Assembly (NCBI GenBank): GCA_031285345.1
Contig: JAITWI010000008.1
Coordinates: 100,111-146,320 of the forward strand
Length of the DNA: 46,210 bases
DNA from: Alistipes sp.
GTDB lineage: Bacteria > Bacteroidota > Bacteroidia > Bacteroidales > Rikenellaceae
Direction: 5' to 3'
The notes under the pieces are model-generated. The model did not search any database. It saw only the letters and a list, made by a program, of their open reading frames with translations, and had not been told where the DNA came from. How positions within the stretch are numbered: the stretch's first letter is position 1; every line of letters begins with the position of its first letter. This document shows positions 43,008 to 46,210 of the stretch, one piece after another. A program made the position numbers and the translations under genes.

Positions 43008-44872
43008 TGGCGGAGATGACTTTTTACAGCGGATTCGTGATCCCGTTCATCGTGGGCACCTCGGTGCTGTTCGCGGTGATACTATATAAATATATGCGCT
43101 GGATGGTGCGCCTGCCGCGTGAGGACAAACGGCTGGTGAGGCGGGGGGTGTTCTCGCGGGCGACGGCCGAAGCGATTTGGGAGAGCGTGGCGGAGTGTCT
43201 GCTGCACCGACGAATCTGGAAGGTCAACCCACTGTTGGGCTATATGCACACGGCGTTCGCGCTGGGGTGGTTTTTGCTGATAGTTGTGGGGTGGGCGGAG
43301 ACCGCGGCCTATCTTGGCGGGCGGTTGGTGCCGTTGCAGGGGCATATATTTTTCAAATACTTCACCACTTCGCTCGACCACGCACCTCGTTGGGGTGTCG
43401 ACTTCGAGGCGGTGATGGATTTGCTGCTACTCTACGTGCTGTCGGGGTTGGCGCTGGCGCTGTTCAAAAGGATTCGGTCGCGGGCGCTGGGAATGCGACG
43501 CACCACGCGACTGACCTTCGGCGACAGGGTGGCCCTGACCTCTCTGTGGTTCGTGTTCCCGATGCGGTTGCTGGCCGAGAGCGCCACGAGTGGAATCTAC
43601 GGCTCGGGCGGATTTTTGACAGGCTCGTTGGGGGGCGCCCTTGTTTCGACGATGCCGGCGGCTTCGATGGCGAGTTTCGAGACGGCGGCGTGGTGGGGCT
43701 ACTCTGTGGCGCTGGGGGTGTTCTTCGTGTCGATGCCCTTTTCGCGATACATGCACATATTCACCGAGGTGCCGCTGATTTTTTTGCGCCGATGGGGGCT
43801 TCGCAGCGGCGAGACGGAGAAGAGTTTCGACCATTTTCAGATCGAGGCGTGCTCGCGGTGCGGTGTGTGCATCGACCCGTGCCAGATGCAGCGCGATGCC
43901 GGCGTGACCAACGTGCAGGCGGCCTATTTTATTCGCGACAGGCGCTATGGGAAGCTGACGAGGGAGGTGGCCGACAACTGCCTTATGTGCGGCCGGTGCG
44001 AGGGTCGTTGTCCGGTGGGCATAGGGGTCAACGCGTTGAGGCTCAACAGTCGCCACTCGCTTAACGGAACTCCGGCCGACGGGCGGTACGACTACGTTAA
44101 GGGGCTCGACACCTCGACCGGGAGTAGGGTTTTCGAAGGAGCGGGATGCGAGATAGGATATTCCATGAAACAGGGGCGCGTCGGCTTCTACGCCGGGTGT
44201 ATGACGCTGCTGTCGCCCCGGATTTTGAAGGCCATGGAGGTAATTTTCGCGGCGGCGGGCGAGGATGTCTGGTGGGCCGACCGCAACGGCGGAGTGTGCT
44301 GCGGTCGTCCGCTCAAACTGTCGGGCGACGTCGAGGCCGCGCGCGACATGATGCGCTTCAACGAGGGTCTTTTCCGGCGCCACGGCATCACCGTTTTGGT
44401 CACCTCGTGCCCGATCTGTCTGCGTGTTTTTCGTGAGGACTACGCGCTGGAGGGGATCGAGGTGCTCCACCATTCGGAGTATTTCGAGCGGCTGTTATCC
44501 GAGGGGCGGATCGCGTTGAGCGCCTCCGACGACGGAGGGCTTTTGGCGTATCACGACCCGTGCGAGTTGGGACGCGGATGCGGCATTTACAACGCTCCGC
44601 GAAACCTGTTGCACGCCGTGGCCGATCTGGTCGAACCGACCGAAACGCGCGAAAACGCCCTCTGTTGCGGGTCGAGCATCGCCAACATCCATCTTCCGGG
44701 CGCGGGGCAGTTGGCCATCGGGCGTGCGGTCGGGTCGGCGTTCGAGGCGACCGGCGCTACGGAGATCGTGACGGCTTGTCCGCTCTGCAAAAAGGCCCTC
44801 ACCCGCGGAACCGACCTGCCGGTTTCGGATCTCGCCGAGGTGGTGGAGCGGCATCTGAAGGTCGCTCGGTGA
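43007..44872 (+). CDS. Membrane HdrE/HdrD-like fusion: cytochrome-b-like domain, ferredoxin and two CCG domains
   Basis: A 621-residue fusion. Residues 1-260 hold about five membrane helices with His residues in HTAFALGWFLLIVVG and YMHIF, resembling the heme-b subunit of HdrDE/DsrM/NarI-type enzymes. Residues 280-345 are a 2x[4Fe-4S] ferredoxin (CSRCGVCIDPCQ; CLMCGRCEGRCP). Residues 395-610 contain two complete CCG domains (GCMTLL, VCCGRP, SCPICL; DPCELG, LCCGSS, ACPLCK). Such HdrED fusions oxidise or reduce quinones while exchanging electrons with a thiol/disulfide pair. As last gene of the operon it places the complex at the cytoplasmic membrane. The menaquinone link is inferred from the cytochrome-like domain. 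Confidence 0.85.
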   Translation: MAEMTFYSGFVIPFIVGTSVLFAVILYKYMRWMVRLPREDKRLVRRGVFSRATAEAIWESVAECLLHRRIWKVNPLLGYMHTAFALGWFLLIVVGWAETAAYLGGRLVPLQGHIFFKYFTTSLDHAPRWGVDFEAVMDLLLLYVLSGLALALFKRIRSRALGMRRTTRLTFGDRVALTSLWFVFPMRLLAESATSGIYGSGGFLTGSLGGALVSTMPAASMASFETAAWWGYSVALGVFFVSMPFSRYMHIFTEVPLIFLRRWGLRSGETEKSFDHFQIEACSRCGVCIDPCQMQRDAGVTNVQAAYFIRDRRYGKLTREVADNCLMCGRCEGRCPVGIGVNALRLNSRHSLNGTPADGRYDYVKGLDTSTGSRVFEGAGCEIGYSMKQGRVGFYAGCMTLLSPRILKAMEVIFAAAGEDVWWADRNGGVCCGRPLKLSGDVEAARDMMRFNEGLFRRHGITVLVTSCPICLRVFREDYALEGIEVLHHSEYFERLLSEGRIALSASDDGGLLAYHDPCELGRGCGIYNAPRNLLHAVADLVEPTETRENALCCGSSIANIHLPGAGQLAIGRAVGSAFEATGATEIVTACPLCKKALTRGTDLPVSDLAEVVERHLKVAR

Positions 44873-44874
44873 TT

Positions 44875-44946
44875 CCTCTCCCTCCGCCAACAAAAAAAGA
44901 GGATACCCGAAAAGGCGTCCTCTTTTTTTGTTGGCGGAGGGAGAGG
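44875..44946. terminator. Bidirectional terminator with 29-bp perfect arms, overlapping the tRNA-Ser 3' end
   Basis: Arms 44875-44903 and 44918-44946 are perfect reverse complements with a 14-nt loop. The inner part (A7GAGGA / TCCTCT7) is a classical terminator on both strands for the Hdr-like operon and the convergent tRNA. The outer part on the right arm is the last 15 nt of the tRNA-Ser gene including CCA, so the left arm is an inverted copy of the tRNA end. Confidence 0.88.
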
Positions 44947-45019
44947 GATTCGAACCCCCGGAAGCTCTCACTTCAACGGTTTTCAAGACCGCCGCAATCG
45001 ACCACTCTGCCATCCCTCC
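44932..45019 (-). tRNA. tRNA-Ser (anticodon UGA), CCA encoded
   Basis: The minus strand begins GGAGGGATGGCAGAGTGG at 45019, the acceptor stem closing with TCCCTCC at the 3' end, discriminator G and an encoded CCA (44932-44934). The anticodon TGA (complement of 44983-44985) lies in CTTGAAA. There is a long variable arm, as in serine tRNAs, and GGTTCGAATCC is the T-arm. On the minus strand TACCTTTG (complement of 45025-45032) is the -7 element, 5 bp upstream. It reads UCN serine codons. Confidence 0.97.
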
Positions 45020-45024
45020 GGGCA

Positions 45025-45032
45025 CAAAGGTA
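45025..45032 (-). promoter_or_regulatory. -7 element of the tRNA-Ser gene
   Basis: TACCTTTG on the minus strand fits TAnnTTTG and ends 5 bp before the mature tRNA. No clear -33 box is seen at the expected spacing. Confidence 0.55.
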
Positions 45033-45135
45033 ATATTTTTAAGCGGTCGCGCCGATAAAAATCGAAAAATATTTGTCGAAACGAATAATGTGGAGCGAAG
45101 ATTGCATATGAAACGGGTATCAAAAAACCGTCATT

Positions 45136-45402
45136 ATGAATAAGATTCAACTTGTCGACGCCATTGTCCACAGCACCGGATGCCCCAAAGCGAACGTGAA
45201 AAAATGTATCGACGCCTTTCTGGCCGTCGCCTCCGAGACTCTGCGCGAGGGCGACAAAATCACCCTGTCGGGATTCGGCACATTCCAGGTCGTTAAATCG
45301 CCTACAAGGATGGGGCGCAACTTTCTGACCGGCACTCCGGTCGAGATCCCCGCCCGCTCGGTGGTGAAATTCCGCCAGAGCTTCGATATGGACGCGTTGT
45401 AG
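45136..45402 (+). CDS. HU-family DNA-binding protein
   Basis: An 88-residue protein, the usual HU length. The dimerisation helices are KIQLVDAIVHSTGCPKANVKKCIDAF, and GDKITLSGFGTFQVVKSPTRMGRNFLTGTP contains the beta-arm entry and the GFGTF signature. PVEIPARSVVKFRQSF is the C-terminal part. HU bends and compacts DNA as a dimer. It is a single gene, with a 15-bp-stem hairpin downstream at 45462-45496. Two cysteines (residues 16 and 24) are unusual for HU but not disruptive. Confidence 0.93.
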   Translation: MNKIQLVDAIVHSTGCPKANVKKCIDAFLAVASETLREGDKITLSGFGTFQVVKSPTRMGRNFLTGTPVEIPARSVVKFRQSFDMDAL

Positions 45403-45461
45403 TCGACCGTCGCGGCGGGGCGTGTTCCGTCGCCGGCCGGCAATCTTCGACCGTAACCAAA

Positions 45462-45496
45462 TTTCGCCCGGAATATCCACGATATTCCGGGCGAAA
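45462..45496. terminator. Perfect 15-bp hairpin between convergent HU and HTH genes
   Basis: TTTCGCCCGGAATAT (45462-45476) and ATATTCCGGGCGAAA (45482-45496) with a 5-nt loop. It lies 60 bp past the HU stop. On the minus strand it is followed by ATTTGGTT, on the plus strand by no T-run, so it best fits termination of the minus-strand gene or both. Confidence 0.75.
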
Positions 45497-45520
45497 CGGT
45501 CAGCGCGTTGCCGGAGCCGG

Positions 45521-45570
45521 CCTCAGTTGCTCTCCTCGGTTCGGCTTCAGCCTCAGTTGCTCTCCTCGGT
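45521..45570. repeat. Duplicated 20-bp segment at the end of the small HTH gene
   Basis: CCTCAGTTGCTCTCCTCGGT occurs at 45521-45540 and again at 45551-45570, in a 30-bp period. The second copy contains the stop codon and last codons of the minus-strand HTH gene, so the gene's 3' end has been tandemly duplicated. Confidence 0.85.
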
Positions 45571-45804
45571 GTTGAGGATGCGCATGGCGGCGTCGAGTAT
45601 CGCCGTGTCGTCGAGGGTTACGATCCCTCCGTCGGGGCCTTTTTCGAGGTGGAAGCCGACGCTTCCCGTAGCGTCGAGATGTTTTCCTCCGAAATAGTTG
45701 CGCACCGCCGTTACGTCGACGCCGAGTTCGTCGGCAATGCGCTGCGAGCTGCCGCTGGGTAGGCGATCCTTGATGCGGCGCAGTTCGTTGAATGTAATGA
45801 CCAT
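45553..45804 (-). CDS. Small helix-turn-helix protein
   Basis: An 83-residue protein; the start is the ATG at 45804 (MVITFNELRRIKDRLPSGSS), with an alternative GTG at 45810. SSQRIADELGVDVTAVRNYFGGKH (about residues 18-41) reads as a helix-turn-helix. The C-terminal half (VGFHLEKGPDGGIVTLDDTA) suggests a small beta element followed by a helix. I do not recognise a named family. A DNA-binding role is likely; its targets are unknown. It diverges from dnaK across 297 bp that hold a 17-bp palindrome, so dnaK is one possible target. AACCTTTG (complement of 45810-45817) is a weak -7 box almost touching the start. Confidence 0.7.
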   Translation of the reverse strand: MVITFNELRRIKDRLPSGSSQRIADELGVDVTAVRNYFGGKHLDATGSVGFHLEKGPDGGIVTLDDTAILDAAMRILNTEESN

Positions 45805-45925
45805 ATTCACAAAGGTTTTAAATTATAGATTTCTCGTTTTCCTGTGGATAAAGTTAAGCAATGTTTTAATTCCATGCAAATATTTTGCCCCAACATCTCA
45901 AATTTATTTTCAAGCGGCCTGCCAT

Positions 45926-46210
<285 letters not shown>

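Overview
The window looks like a stretch of a GC-rich Bacteroidales chromosome, most likely Rikenellaceae/Alistipes-like (the lineage is an inference). The direct signs are Bacteroidetes-type promoters (TTTG, a 19-20 bp spacer, then TAnnTTTG), FimA/Mfa-type fimbrial lipoproteins, BACON and FISUMP-like modules, a DUF4290 protein, and little visible Shine-Dalgarno sequence. The window starts inside an RND efflux gene and ends inside dnaK.

Region by region. 1-2.4 kb: an RND permease reading frame with an in-frame TAG, continuing without a stop into a TolC-type outer-membrane channel. 2.5-5.5 kb: a small GlsB/YeaQ-type stress membrane protein behind a sigma-54-like promoter, then two membrane-anchored AraC-type regulators on the minus strand. 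5.5-6.06 kb: a gene-free divergent control region with three TTTTGTC boxes. 6.06-26.7 kb: a large fimbrial locus with a DUF3575/OmpA/TPR outer-membrane protein, a major fimbrillin, an Mfa2-like subunit, and three giant lipoproteins (2373, 1247 and 1573 aa) built from a fimbrillin-like head, a shared 'AFWRADQTGER' region and repeated C-type-lectin-like FISUMP modules. The largest carries a run of ten G's in its coding sequence. 26.8-28.4 kb: a lipoprotein DNA/RNA non-specific nuclease with its own promoter.

28.5-34 kb: a GT2 glycosyltransferase faces a minus-strand cluster of trxB, a LuxE-like acyl-activating protein, a Stealth sugar-phosphate transferase and a second GT2 with low-complexity insertions. 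34.0-35.2 kb: a sigma-54 activator with a degenerate, Cys-containing receiver and no C-terminal HTH. 35.4-38.7 kb: DUF4290, a TlpA-like lipoprotein without active-site cysteines, thyA and folA. 38.85-39.8 kb: a two-TM protein resembling putative phage abortive-infection proteins. 39.8-44.9 kb: five overlapping genes for a heterodisulfide-reductase-like electron-transfer complex with a membrane cytochrome-b/HdrD fusion. 44.9-46.2 kb: tRNA-Ser(UGA), an HU protein, a small HTH protein and the start of dnaK, preceded by a palindrome and a sigma-54-like promoter.

Two 163-164 bp palindromic intergenic repeats (31657-31819 and 36068-36231) form an interspersed element; one inner-stem base pair differs between copies in a compensated way. 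The items most worth follow-up are the Hdr-like operon, the phase-variable-looking giant adhesin, the palindromic repeat family and the unusual sigma-54 activator. No rRNA, CRISPR array, transposase, integrase or reverse transcriptase was seen.
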